Shown: positions 40,501 to 51,633 of the stretch, piece after piece
Position numbering within the stretch: the first letter of the stretch is position 1
Layout of the letters: each line of letters begins with the position of its first letter
Assembly (NCBI GenBank): GCA_033964015.1
Contig: CM066919.1
Span: 6,313,831-6,377,830 of the forward strand
Direction of reading: 5' to 3'
Source: Scolanthus callimorphus
Lineage: Eukaryota; Cnidaria; Anthozoa; Actiniaria; Edwardsiidae
Length of the DNA: 64,000 bases
The notes under the pieces: generated by a model
Seen by the model: the letters and a program-made list of their open reading frames with translations, nothing else
What the model was told of the DNA's origin: nothing
Database searches by the model: none
Position numbers and translations under genes: made by a program

Positions 40501-43180
40501 AATGGACCCGTTACTCACCCTCTTGATATCCCCATCTTGTCCCTCGTGATCTTGCAGTGCTTCACTGCACCATAATTCGAGAAGAACTCTTTCAGCTCAT
40601 TCGGCGTCGTCTAAAAATAAGAAAGAGTTTGGCATGGTTGCCAGCAAGTTAGGGAAGATGTCAAAACAACGGCAGTACTCTATTAGTATCCAGTTTAGGG
40701 AGGTGGGTACACATGAGACCCACCTTGCAATTTTCCTAAAAATAAGAATTTCAACTGCTCATATCTCGTGAAATAATTTAAAATGCATCATAGTGAAAAC
40801 CCTAAATCCTCCCCTGGGCGAGGTGGAAATTAAATTGGGGACTTTTCGGAAGTTCCTGAATCCGCTCGTTTTAGGGGTCTGCTCAAGCTCAAGGCAACTT
40901 TACGTGAATCAAACACCCCTTGGTCCAGAATTAAAACAAGGAAACTGACGAAATTATATTAATATTTGTTTGATATCAATATTTGCACGTGGATGTAGCT
41001 TTGTGACAAGTCTGACAACCGCTTGGACGCGACTGGGACGAAAAAGCGTATTTTCGCAAAACCTTGAACGAGACTGAGACTTACCTTAAACGCGATGCCG
41101 CCAACAAAAATCCTATTTGAATATTTGATAATACCAGCTGGATATTCCTAGGAAAAGAAATGAGAACAATTGGAAGTCATGTACAATCTTTCTCGGGACG
41201 TTATAATGGCCGCTGACGGGTTAGCGCGCAGAGAGGTAGAGCGCCGGGCTATTGTGCAGCAGCTCGTTGGCTCAAAGCCGGACCTAGCCGGACCAACACT
41301 CAGGATCTTTTCTAAATAATTGAGGAGAAGGTGCTGCCATTGTTCCAAACAAACCTTCCGCCTTTTTCGGATAAGGCGTAAAACCGTAGGTCCCGCAACG
41401 GGAGAAGAATCACCTATTGTGTGGAGCCAATTTGCGTAACCCATTTTATTTTATTGGCTATCGATCCAGGCTGTTCCCCGTTCCCTGTTCAATGTTTGGT
41501 GCGCGCAGCGTTCAATTCAAATTGGAATGGCTCCAACATTGGAAGAGGAACGGGGTGTTCACGATAATTTTGTCCACCGCTGATGTTTCGAGGATTTTAT
41601 AAAAGGCAAGGGCGTAGCTACCAATACGGAAAGTACTCAGCTGTGTACTAAAATGTCCACTTTGTTTCACTTTTCTGATGTTTTTCTGATGATTAAATGT
41701 CTATCAGACTACTCTCTTGCGTATTACAAAAACGCTCTAGATACGCCCCTGAAAGACATGCTGCTACTTCTCTGATTTTATGCATTTCTCGGACGTGTTT
41801 ATCATTGCCGACTTTCCCTAGACACCGCATATAGGTCGGTCTTAAGTCGAATTTTTCTGTCGAACTTTTCTTTCTGAAAGTAAGTCACTTTATTCTTCGA
41901 AAACTTTCTATTTTTATAGTGAAGTTATTTAAGAGTCGGACCGTACTCTGCAGTGGCTACCCTGTAGCAGAGGTTCTTTTCTGTCTTTTATTAGCTAGCA
42001 TTAAGTTGTTCGCGTGATAAAGACTGACAGAAAAAAACCCTCTGCTATAGCAGGGTAGTAGTGGCGGTCCAGGATTTTACAAAGGAAGACTGATACGGGC
42101 AATAATATGCAGAGCTTGGCCGTGGGTGGTCTTATATCACAATAAAATCGAAATAAAAGTCCTCATTGTTTTGGTACTCAAGAGGGATCGATTCCATGGA
42201 ACCCTTCGAAGGCTCCGCCATTGCTCTGGCACGATGCTTGCGGCAGCAGGCTTTCGTGGCAAATTCACTACAGAGGGAAGAATGAAACCTAGCGAAATCT
42301 AACGAAATAACTTGTGTACGTTACGGCATGAGAATTTATCCTCAAAACTAGAAACAAAAACGAGATAAAAACTTAAGTTAATTAAGAAAATAAACACCAT
42401 CTAAGTTTTTCCCAAACATCTGTCTGAAACTAGTGGCATCAACAGAATGTTGTTTATTTTTGTCCATTTTCTCTCTGCTAGTGAGATTTTATCGGACCAG
42501 GTGTGCTCGCAGAGGGCACCGCGAAAACCAAAGTTCAGCGAAAACTTGCGCACAGACATATCAAAGCTTACAATTTAAGTTACAGATTAAAAGGCCTAAA
42601 TGTTTAAACCGCGCGTTTCTTCGAAGATGGGATACCATTTGGAAACTTTTACAGTAATGTCAATAGCTTGCGTAAATACAATGGCGTCGAAGTCACCAAA
42701 TCGTACGATAAAATATCTCTCCGAAATCAGCTAACAGAAAAAGAAAAGAAAAGGATTTCATCAGAAAGAAGCCATTTAACATCACTGGAATTAAAGTATT
42801 GGAGTTTTAACAGATCCAGAAGGCAAAATGTCTACTTTAATAGCTTCGATAGAATGAATTAAAGTTTTGTTCTCGATTTTCCCACGGTCTTGTCTAATGG
42901 CATTCCTAGCTTGCAAAGTGAATCTTTTACTACACACTGAGTTTCATCAGCTCTTTAAAACTGTAGAAAATGATTTTTAGGAGGCTGGAATTGCTACTAG
43001 TTTTATAGCGTATTTTCTAAGAGTTGTGGATGTACTTTACTTTATCAAGTTTTAGTTATGTAAACAGTGAAGAGCGTGACCCAAATGCCGAACAGAATCC
43101 AGCTGAACAGCTAGTACGCTGATCGCCAAATCAAGCAGCAGCCACAGTTGCGCGCTTGATAATAGAAATTTACTCACCAT
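37559..43180 (-). CDS. DAZ/BOULE-like RNA-binding protein, 3' end not found
   Basis: The DAZ/BOULE family are germline cytoplasmic RNA-binding proteins that promote translation of meiotic mRNAs. Exons on the minus strand: 43178-43180 (ATG only, directly before a GTGAGT donor), 41085-41147, 40519-40610, 39651-39705, 38989-39045, 38088-38121, 37559-37677; the phases agree throughout. One RRM spans residues ~13-90: RNP2 is RIFVGGIAF, then NELKEFFSNYGAVKHCKI, and RNP1 is GYGFVTFF split by an intron. The last exon found is Q- and Y-rich (QLQAAAQVQAQPQYWYY), like the low-complexity C-terminal half of BOULE proteins. No stop codon was reached (141 codons), so one or more 3' exons are missing. The ATG-only first coding exon is inferred and should be confirmed with RNA. 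Other single-RRM hnRNP-like proteins are the alternative. Confidence 0.78.
37741..38030. repeat. Second copy of the 16127-16400 repeat, in an intron of the BOULE-like gene
   Basis: It runs in the same orientation from 'atcaagaaagtgctgtcgtt' through 'caaaatggcgaccaa' to 'gttttgcaacgtcggcaaaa', about 93 per cent alike by eye. A diverged part ('ctgcctgtggt...ctcaggccc') also appears at both 54730-54770 and inverted at 59660-59700. Confidence 0.8.
38335..38655. mobile_element. Rearranged MULE-like MITE family 1 remnant
   Basis: It contains 'gctgattggctgatttttaa', 'cgcgcatgcgtcagtggctg' and the right-hand end 'gggtacgagaatg' of family 1, but with extra sequence (38450-38600) that itself has 'acccagagcc' / 'ggctctgggtac' inverted ends. 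This suggests insertion of one relative into another. Confidence 0.65.
40154..40388. mobile_element. TIR MITE (~235 bp)
   Basis: 'cgatttccaaccgtcaaacc' at the left is matched by 'ggttttacagttggaaatcg' at the right, and the inner 'tactctttgtgctttttgat' by 'atcaaaaagcacaaagagta'. It is in the intron before the BOULE-like exon at 40519-40610. Confidence 0.85.
41195..41445 (+). mobile_element. tRNA-derived SINE
   Basis: 'gcgcagagaggtagagcgcc' then 'gggct' has the D-arm/anticodon-arm look of a tRNA ('GGTAGAGCGCCGGGCT'), with a decayed B box 'gttggctcaaagccgg'. It is followed by a non-tRNA body 'aattgaggagaaggtgctgc'. I recall the same body in many anthozoan sequences. It lies in an intron of the BOULE-like gene. 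Confidence 0.6.
41958..42058. mobile_element. Short foldback MITE, relative of 5850-6066
   Basis: 'ctaccctgtagcagagg' ... 'cctctgctatagcagggtag' are inverted ends with inner 'ttttctgtc' / 'gactgacagaaaa'. It shares 'ttagctagcattaa' and 'gttcgcg' with the larger palindrome. The remaining sequence up to 43170 shows no supported feature. Confidence 0.82.
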
Positions 43181-43645
43181 TGCGAATTTCCACTGCTATG
43201 ATTCACGTCCCGTCCCCGCAAACTGCTGAGTCCAACTACTACAAATACGCCAGACCCCGAATGACACGCCCATTCAACAGACAACTGGCTGACAAGGGCT
43301 ATTGTATATGTCGGGACGCCTAATTGGCCTTCTCAAGTTACACCGTGCGGGCAAATCCAGGCATGGAAACGAGCCAAAGAACGTTCCTTGCGGTGTTTTT
43401 TTCACATGGTCTATTTTCTGCCTCCCACCTTCCATGGTCAAACACACTTGTTTTGTGATACTCCTTTATAAGCCTCGCCCCTCACTTCAGAGTGCGCTAC
43501 TCCCTGATTGGATGCATCGTTTATCTACTTCCCGCTGACGGCGGATGCCTCAACTTGAGGGCAGAGGGATTCGAAAATAGCCTGCGTAGCCCGGCTCTGT
43601 TTGTTACGAGACAGATTCCAGGCGCGCACGAAATCGAGGCGCCCT

Positions 43646-43995
43646 GGGGCGCTTTCCATTTGGCAAAAACTTCTGGTTCGAGTTTCCGGGAATTCCTGTG
43701 GTCAAATGGAAAGTCTCCACTGGGAATCGAAATAGGCTGGGATGCTTTCCATTTACCATAAATTTCGGCAATAAACGGTTGGAAATCAAATGGAAAGCGT
43801 CTTTTCGGGGAAATAACCGGGAATGATGTCAAATGGAAAGCGATTTCCCGAAAGTTTCGAAAATTCCGGGTTCTGGCCGGGTAAGCTCAAAAGGTTTGTC
43901 CCAAATTTCCGAAATTTTTTCCCGGGTTTGGCGCTATCCATTTGACTTCTAACCGAAAATTCGATCCAGGATTTTTGTCAAATGGAAAGCGCCCC
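43646..43995. mobile_element. TIR MITE with repeated 'caaatggaaagc' motif
   Basis: 350 bp, ends 'ggggcgctttccatttggca' and the inverse 'gtcaaatggaaagcgcccc'. The motif 'aaatggaaagc' or its complement occurs at least six times inside, in both orientations. It lies upstream of the BOULE-like first exon and may overlap its promoter region. Confidence 0.85.
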
Positions 43996-44271
43996 TCGAT
44001 ACATATCTCGTGCTGTCGCACTCGCCTTCGCCGACGCCGAGTGCGCTAAGCTGGCTGTTCGAAAAGGACGCCTTGTATCTTGCCGGGTCAAATTATTAAG
44101 CGGGATGCCTGTGTTAATGTTTTTGCACATGCGCAAATAGAAATTTGGCACTGCGCACCACACGAGGTCTATGCCAAATACAACTATAACAAGAACGAAA
44201 TGATTGTCGAATTGAACGAGGAGTAAAAATTCCAACTATATTGTGAGCACTTTTAACGAAGAAATAGCGAG

Positions 44272-44731
44272 TGTCCCACATGGATTCTCATTGTGAATGT
44301 TCTGACCTATAATACTTTGCGCGAACTGACTGTTCACTCTACTCATACAAGGGGCGCCCTTAATGGTCTGGTGGTCGGGCGTACTCTCGCCGCTAGGTCA
44401 CTGAGACCCCGTCCACACTACACCGTTTTCAAACGAAAACGGATACTTTTTGCTCCGGATACGGTTATCGTCCACACTACAACGCCGAAAACGATCACCG
44501 AAAACGGCGAAAACAATACGAAAACGATAAGTGTAGACGCAAATCTTTTTGAAAACGGAGTAAAAAGTATCGTTTTCGTTTGAAAACGATGTAGTGTGGA
44601 CGGGGTCTGAGTCGCTAAGGGGCTGAGTTCCCTGAGTTCCCTTCGAGATAGCGGCTGTCAGGGCACTGGCGTGGACGTGGTCGCCGTACGACGCTTCAGC
44701 TCTCGGGGAGATGTCTGGATATATGGTCCCT
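44272..44731 (+). repeat. Left arm of an inverted duplication flanking the SDR gene
   Basis: It is matched inverted by 50491-50786. Shared blocks are 'tgttctgacctataa', 'actcatacaaggggcg', 'gatagcggctgtcagggc' and 'cagctctcggggagatgtct'. The arm is interrupted by a MITE (44406-44606). The unit is unidentified and non-coding. Confidence 0.85.
44406..44606. mobile_element. MITE (201 bp) inserted in the left arm, with an empty site in the right arm
   Basis: The ends 'accccgtccacactacaccg' and the inverse '...gtagtgtggacggggt' are flanked by 'ctgag' on both sides. The homologous right arm has a single uninterrupted 'gtcactgagtcgct' (as complement near 50631), so the insertion is directly visible. 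The target duplication is 5 bp (CTGAG), or 3 bp (TGA) if the terminal G/C belongs to the element. Confidence 0.88.
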
Positions 44732-44739
44732 TTTTTTCC

Positions 44740-45540
44740 CTTAAAAGTAAACAAAGGAAATATTAAGTAGGCGGCCAATTGCTTTAAATAACTGCTGCCA
44801 TGAACTGACATGAGCATCGCGCGCATCTTCTAAGCATCGCTGAAAACTTCGCACGTTCTAACTGTAGTACGCGGCTGCTTATATTCGACTGCAGTCCATT
44901 ATGTTGGCCTGCAAGAGTTCTAGTGTTACATCCAGCACGCAGGTCTGTCCCGAAGCTCGTAGACATCAGCATGCATAGAGGAGATGTGGAAATACCGATA
45001 GCCAGATAGCATGGTTTTTGAGAGAAATATTCCTCCAGCACTTGAGGTAATTTCTCCTTTCTCCTTGTTGATCTGGTGGTTGTCTTGTGATTGCTCTTCT
45101 TTCCTGGGAATGACATTTACCGTATTTCTCTCGGGAGGATTTAATGAAATTATTGGGGAAATCCTGGGGTTGACGTCCAATAAACTGAGAATATAATATG
45201 GCACTTGCCAGGAGACTAACAGGAGTGAAACATCTTGACTTCTTGCCACTGGCAAAGGAAATTATTGGACTAAAAAGGTTGTAGGAAATTCTGAGTAAGG
45301 ATAGAGGCTCATTTACTCAATAAAGGATGAATGTCCACTATCGGAAAACAGAACGTTTCATCGTGGCGAATATATATTCCCCGAATATTCCGATATTCAC
45401 CAGCAGAAACTATGTACACAAAGACCTGGGAAACCTGTGGTGACATATACTGTGCTTGGGCTACCTGTGTTGCGGGCAGCCTGTAACATTACGAACGTCC
45501 CCCTGCTGCCCACTACAACTACTACACTCTTATTTTGCCG
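44740..45540. other. Upstream region of the SDR gene
   Basis: There is no coding region that I can support; open frames here have no conserved look. It presumably includes the promoter and 5' UTR of the SDR gene starting at 45547, but no TATA box or other motif is convincing. Confidence 0.4.
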
Positions 45541-45546
45541 TTTATT

Positions 45547-48500
45547 ATGGCAACTAAGTTTGTTCCCAAACAGACTGGCAGTAGATTCCAGGGTCGAGTT
45601 GCTATTGTAACTGGCGGTGCTTCTGGTATCGGGCTAGCTACTGTTGAACGACTGGCGAGTGAAGGGGGCACAGTGGCCATCTTTGATATCAACGAGGAGG
45701 GTGGACGGGAAGTCGAGGCAAGATTACGGGCTTCAGGTAAATGTACATATTTTCTGCAGTCTTGTTCTTCTGCTGTGGAGACAAATATTGAACCAGATGC
45801 GCTGTTCTTTGCATTTTTTTCGTTCTACTTCGAGCTCAACGACGAGAATCGCGCGTGCAGAAAAATTGTATGTTTATGTAGTTAACGGGAACCCTGCGGC
45901 AAGCAAACACGAAAAATACTAGACTTACATATAACTGCTTTAGTGCATAACATGACTCTGACAAAACCTTGGAGACATACTGTAGCAATACACCACCTCT
46001 CAATGGCCCCACACAGAGAGGGGGGGAGCTGCTGGGAGCAGAAGGCCCCCACCCATTCCGGCCCCTACACATACTTTTGGGGACCAGATTTCTATTATCA
46101 TGGTGACCAAACTTCATTATTTTGTGACTAGAATTTTTTTATTTAGGCACCAATGGCACCTCTTGAGATATGTTAATACCAGGCACCGTAGTACTGGTTG
46201 TTTCTTGTCGATAATGCTAGTTGTTTTCAGCTTTATGATATGAGGGTTTTTTTTCCGAACCCAGGGACGTCAACTCTCCCGGTTTCACCAGGAGTCTCAA
46301 GATTGTTCACTTTGTCTACCAGTAAAAATTCAAGATGAATGGCATACATTTACTGTATTTCTCCTGGAATTGCAATTTCAAGGTGTTCCTCAAGTACGTT
46401 ATAAGGCCTGGGATTCTAAATGGGCTGGGGCTAGTCCCCCAAAACGTAAAATGCGCCTTAAATTGCTTTAATCTTTTTAAGGCAGGCTAATTTTTGGTAC
46501 AGTGATAAAACTCGACGAACTTAAAATTTTGGTGTCATTTTTAGTACGGAGTGACGTCACAAGCCATGTCACGTGACTAAACAGTAAATTGCTTTTCCGG
46601 TGATGAAGAAAACATCTAGCTATACAATTATGGTGAAAATGGATAGGCCTCAGGAATAGAAACATCCTACTGTCTTGGCTGCTGAGCTATCATTTACCGT
46701 TAACGAGATATAAGGGTCGGAATCAGGTCATGTGACCCAATCAACATATCAGCCCCTTAAAACAACTTAAAGGAGCAAATTTTTTCCACCAGCTAAGACA
46801 CCACTATATAGAACCCCAAAACAGAAATATTATTAGTTATCAACTTTTCCATAAGGAGTGAAACTCACCACCGGAGAAATTTTGAACTTTGAAACATGAA
46901 AATGTCACATGACTGGCCACGTGACCAGTTCCAAATTCCAAATTCCATACTAAAACATTTCACTCGATGCCTGTTAACTATCCTGAAAAGTTCATGCTCC
47001 ATCATTAATGATTAGCAAAGATATTTGAAATTGTGTAATTTTGTCGATTTTCTGAGCTGACCCATGCCTTAATACACTTGAGTCTCCAGATTTTTAAAGT
47101 CCTATGAGGTTGACGTCCCTGAACCTATACATCATATGTACTGTGTAAATTTCAGAATGATCCATGGAGATAAAAATCTAATGTGTGGAAGATTATGAAG
47201 TGTGTGTGTGTGGGGGGTGGGGGCGGGGGTGGGGGGGGGGGGGGGGGGGCTGAGTTTACAGAAAACATGAACATTATCACCAGGTCCCATATGATGTTGA
47301 TTTATTTCACAAGTAATATTAAATAATTTTTGTTTTTCATATTTACAGGTTTATCAGTAACGTTTTACTCTGTTGATGTCAGAGATAAGAGCAAGTGTCT
47401 ACATGCAGTCGAGCAGGTAGCTGCTGCAAATGATGGATTAATTCATGTTTTAGTCAATAATGCTGCCTACTTTGGTGCAAAAGGTAACCATGGCAACAGG
47501 CATAAGGGTACAAGAAAGGAAACTGGTTTCAGAAAAGGTTGCATGGTCATAACTGTTGTAGCCTGTGGTGCATCAAGAGAGAAACTAAAAAGAACAAAAA
47601 TTGTGAATTTGTTGCAAGTGATGTATTGTGATGTATATTGTGGGGTGATAGTAAGATGATGGTTTATTTGTCCTATTATCCAGTGCTTATGATTCTGCTT
47701 ACCTATTTGCTACCATTATGCATCTTGGGCTATAACAGACTGTCGTGACTGCAACCTTTTCTGGGTATACAAAATGAAGATTTTGAAGTCCCCACTAAGT
47801 TTGAGTGAGAAACTTTCCTGAATGTGTGTGGTTCCAGAAAATATCCATCCCCCATGGAAGGGATTGGAAATTCAGAGGGGTAGGCAGTCAATTTACCTGA
47901 TATTTTTCCATACAAATACTGTAGTTGTTCCTTTGAAAATTCCAGAGGGGTGGGTCACTTTTCAACAATCTTCCGTGGGAGGGAGGGAGTGTGTGTGTGT
48001 GGGGGGGGGGGGGGGGGGATTTTTCTGGAATCACTCAATGTTGAAATGAAATAATATTTGACAGTGAAATTTCAAATCAGCTATTTTGTTCTTGCATTTT
48101 CGCATAGAAGCTTTTGATAACAGCATATATACCATAATATCATTCTTATCAAAACTCCAAAGAACAGTAAAAATCAAAGGATGTGTTTTTCTTGCTCTGC
48201 AGGTCTAACAGCATGTACTGATGACTGGACAAACACAATGTCAGTAAATGTTGAAGGGTATTCCAACATGGCCCAGGCCTCTTACCCTTACATGAAGCAA
48301 TGTGGTAAGCGAAGACCATTTGCGGCAATTTTTTGCTGGAAATTTTTAACCATACATACATCCATTCAGGTGGTGTTACAGGGACAACTCGCAGCAAAAA
48401 TTTCCATGATATGTTGTTGCACGAAAAGTTGTTTACAGTGAAACAGCTAGCCTTCCCACAGATTTTCTTTGTTTCTGATTTAGAGCACGGCAGAAATATT

Positions 48501-50071
48501 GGGTTGCTTTGTGGATCACATGTGCATGGTTGTATGGGAATTCCTGCGAATTCTCATTTGTGTGGGGTTCCTGTGGTAGAGCTCCCAAAAAAGCTTCAAC
48601 CAAAAAAAGAAGCCTCAAAACAATGTGAATACGGGTGAAGTATTTGCAGAACCGCATACAAGTAAAGCTGCAGTTGATTCCAATAAAGGACCTATCAAAC
48701 AGTGGATATTTACACCTAATTCAGAAAGGTTGCTTTGGTCATTGGTCTTTGGTCTTTCAATTATAGCGCGAAACAAAGGAATTCTTTGCTTCAGTGACCA
48801 CGAAACAAAGGCATTCGAAGACCAATAACCAAAGCAACCTTTTCTGAATTAGGTTTAAATACCTATCGTGGAAAGTTTTTGTTGCGAGTTTTCCTGTGTA
48901 ACACCACCTTCATGTTAGCAAACGGTTCTCTCCCAGCCTCTCATGACCGCACATGCGCAATAGTGAACGTAGCAAGTACAGCTGCACGTCGCCCTAAACC
49001 CGGACGCTGGACGTATTCTTGTAGCAAAGGCGCTATACTGACCCTGACCAAGTGCATGGCTGTGGACCTCGCCCCAGAACACATCAGGGTAAACTCAGTA
49101 TCACCAGCATGGACTTACACCCCCAGGTTAGTCACAGTAGAAGATCCTTGGGAGTGGGACGGACTTTTTCAATTTATCCTGTGCCGAGTAGCTTGCTTAT
49201 GACGTTAATTTCCGGCCTTTCACCTGGAGCTCTGATAGGCAAAGGGGGACAAAGGGAGGCGTCTCAGGTTTGTTACTTGAAGAGATGCTTCTTTTGTCAG
49301 ACTAACTATAGACTAACTTCACTAATTAGCATCTCACCCCTCCCCTAAGATTGTTGACTGAAGAAACTTAGACTTGCCCAAAGCCGTCCTCTATGTTTTT
49401 CCTTAGGGCAAAGTGAAGAAAAAAGCGGACGGTTACAAAAAAAAGCCAATTAATAAAAAGCGGAACAACGGAACAAAGTCTAGAAGGCGGGTCCAGGGGG
49501 GTCCAGCCCCCCCCCCCTCCCCATTTCTCGGAAATTTTCGCATACATTTACTGTATTTGCTGGAGAAAATTTGAGCATTTTCGTCCCATGTTTTCACTAT
49601 CCGCCCCCCCCCCCTTCAAAAATTCCTGGCTATGCCGCTGAAAGCTGAGTGCTTATCGAGAGCAGTGAAACCTTCTTTTATTTTGAAAGGTTTTGAAACT
49701 GATCTAGTTAACAGAAGTAAGCATGTTCAGCTTTTCCCATGAATGCGGTTTCTGCAGAAGTTTCCTGTGACGTACAAGGGTGAGGGACATTTTTCCGAGG
49801 AACGTGTTGTAACACCATCTTACTGTCTTTTTGTAGATTGTCAAGGCCACAGGAGGAGACAGGGCCAAATGGGAGCCATCTGGGGGCCATACCACATGCT
49901 CAACCGTCTTGGCGAACCATCAGAAGTCGCTGCGGGCATTTGCTTCTTGTGTAGTGAGGATGCTCGTTTATAACAGCCATCGATCTCCCTGTGGATGGCG
50001 GTTACCTTGGCTTGAGTGCCGAAGGTTTTGGGAAAAAATCAATATTTTTTGATGAACTAAAAGATCGATAG
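45547..50071 (+). CDS. Short-chain dehydrogenase/reductase (classical SDR), 5 exons
   Basis: An NAD(P)-dependent oxidoreductase; substrate unknown. Exons: 45547-45736, 47349-47483, 48203-48304, 48919-49126, 49837-50071. The start MATKFVPKQ was chosen because the upstream in-frame start is only a TTG. The Rossmann motif TGGASGIG is at residues 22-29; an Asp after strand 2 (VAIFDIN) suggests NAD preference. NNAA, the catalytic Ser region (VNVASTAA) and YSCSK (YxxxK) are present. The C-terminal part VKATGGDRAKWEP...GEPSEVAA...LPVDGGYLG is typical of the family, and close relatives that I recall are bacterial. Three single-base losses disturb the frame: the C-run at 49120-49124, near 49876-49880, and the T-run at 49967-49969. 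Adding one base at each gives 290 residues with perfect phase. An intact gene with sequence errors is more likely than a pseudogene. Confidence 0.9.
47197..47250. repeat. GT/poly-G tract in SDR intron 1
   Basis: A '(gt)n' run followed by G homopolymers, about 54 bp. A similar tract is in intron 2 at 47989-48019. The lengths are likely to be uncertain. Confidence 0.85.
48714..48854. mobile_element. Palindromic MITE in SDR intron 3
   Basis: 'acctaattcagaaaggttgc' and 'tttggt' at the left are matched by 'accaaagcaaccttttctga' and 'attaggt' at the right, with inner 'caaaggaattctttg'. About 141 bp. Confidence 0.85.
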
Positions 50072-50490
50072 TGCTTTTCTAACAAAAGCTCATAACAATT
50101 TCGTTAAAGACAGGAGCAAACAACGGCAGTTTTCAGCCAAATATCTAGGTGCACAAAAATGATTTGTTCCGTAGCCCCTTCTTAGTTTGCTGGGAACTGA
50201 AATTTTGTACAAGCGGCTGCAAAAAGTGCTCGAAAAAAAATATGCTCTGAGTAACAGGTTGTAAAAATTAAATGCCGATTTTTAAGTCAGGAGACTGCCT
50301 TGACATGGCGAAATTTCCTTAAATTCTCACAAGGCAAGTGCTTTGTTGGCTCAATTTTGAGCGGAAGAGAGCGGCTGGTCACGGGGTATTTATGCCCTTG
50401 TGTCTTATCAAAGTCCTGCTTCCTCAGAATCACGTAAATGGCTGATCTGCTACCTTTATTAAATTGTTTTGACTTCACTTCGGTAAAAAA
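50072..50490. other. SDR 3' flank
   Basis: AT-rich sequence with no recognisable gene; it probably holds the SDR 3' UTR. Confidence 0.4.
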
Positions 50491-50786
50491 AAAACGAGAC
50501 CATACATCCAGACATCTCCCCGAGAGCTGAAGCATCGTATGGCGACCGTACGGTTCTTACGTCCACGCCAGAGATTTGTGCCCTGACAGCCGCTATCCCG
50601 GAGGGAACTCAGTAATTGTCCGGTAGCGACTCAGTGACCTATAGCGGTGAGAGTACGCCCGGTCACCAGACCATTTTAAGGACGCCCCTTGTATGAGTAG
50701 TGAACAATCAGCCTTATCCCTATAGTTAACAGTTCGCCCAAAGTTTTTATAGGTCAGAACATTCACAATCAGATCCATGTGGGACA
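50491..50786 (-). repeat. Right arm of the inverted duplication flanking the SDR gene
   Basis: The inverse complement of 44272-44731 without the MITE. Additional short indels (for example extra sequence around 'aactatagggataaggctga' on the complement) separate the arms, so the duplication is not recent. Confidence 0.85.
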
Positions 50787-50921
50787 TTTCGGTTATACAT
50801 CTTATCCATTCCTGTTCAATAATTAAATCAAAATTTTCAATAAATCTACATTTCTTATTCGTTGTCTAATTTATTATTAGAATTATTTTCTTTCAGTTAG
50901 TAATCGTGGCACGCCCTTTAC

Positions 50922-51141
50922 CATTCTCGTACCCAGAGCTCCCCGGCTCGTCTGCTCGCAGGGGAGGCTTTGGTGACATCCATTTGAAGACCTTTGCTGA
51001 TTGGCTGGTTTTGAACGTTGGTGCATGCGCAGAAAGATCTTTCTCTCAACGGCTCTGTATTAAATCTCGCGCATGCGTCAGTGGCTGTCACCAGAGCCTC
51101 CCCGCGAAGTGACGAGCCGGTGAGCTCTGGGTACGAGAATG
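50922..51141. mobile_element. MULE-like MITE family 1 with perfect 9-bp TSD
   Basis: 220 bp, ends 'cattctcgtacccagagctc' and the inverse. It is flanked by 'gccctttac' at 50913-50921 and again at 51142-51150. The internal pattern is the same as in the copy at 34156. Confidence 0.92.
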
Positions 51142-51633
51142 GCCCTTTACCCGCAACTTTTTGTAAATAATTACCTTTTCAGCTTTTATTAATTAAATAA
51201 TTTGTAAATGATATCATAATTCAACCTTTGGGTGCAAAGATTTTGTTAAATAAACTATCTATCTATCTAACCTACAAGATTACCCAATCAAATTCTTTGG
51301 ATATAGTAAAATAATAAAGGTTTTTTTTAATAAAGAGGGACAAAAAGTAGCTATTACTTTGGCTGTCTTCTATTTTTATTTGTGTCGTTTTCTCGCGAGC
51401 TGTATGTATGCAGATACTTCGCACAAGCTTCGTACTGCCGTTCGCGCGAAATGACGCAGAAGAAAAAGGAAGACACTCAATCAAAGTATTGTTACTGTTT
51501 ATCGCTCTTTATTTAAAAAAAACCTAGAAATTATTTACCTCTATACAAAATGTGATTGGGATGCCCGTGTCTCAAAATTAGGTAGCCTACTGAAATCGCA
51601 TTTGAGATCGCAGCGTTTGAACGAGCCATAGCG

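Noticed and set aside
42433..42862. Two adjacent plus-strand frames, Lys/Arg-rich
   Set aside because: No motif, no supporting splice structure, and they lie in an intron of the minus-strand BOULE-like gene.
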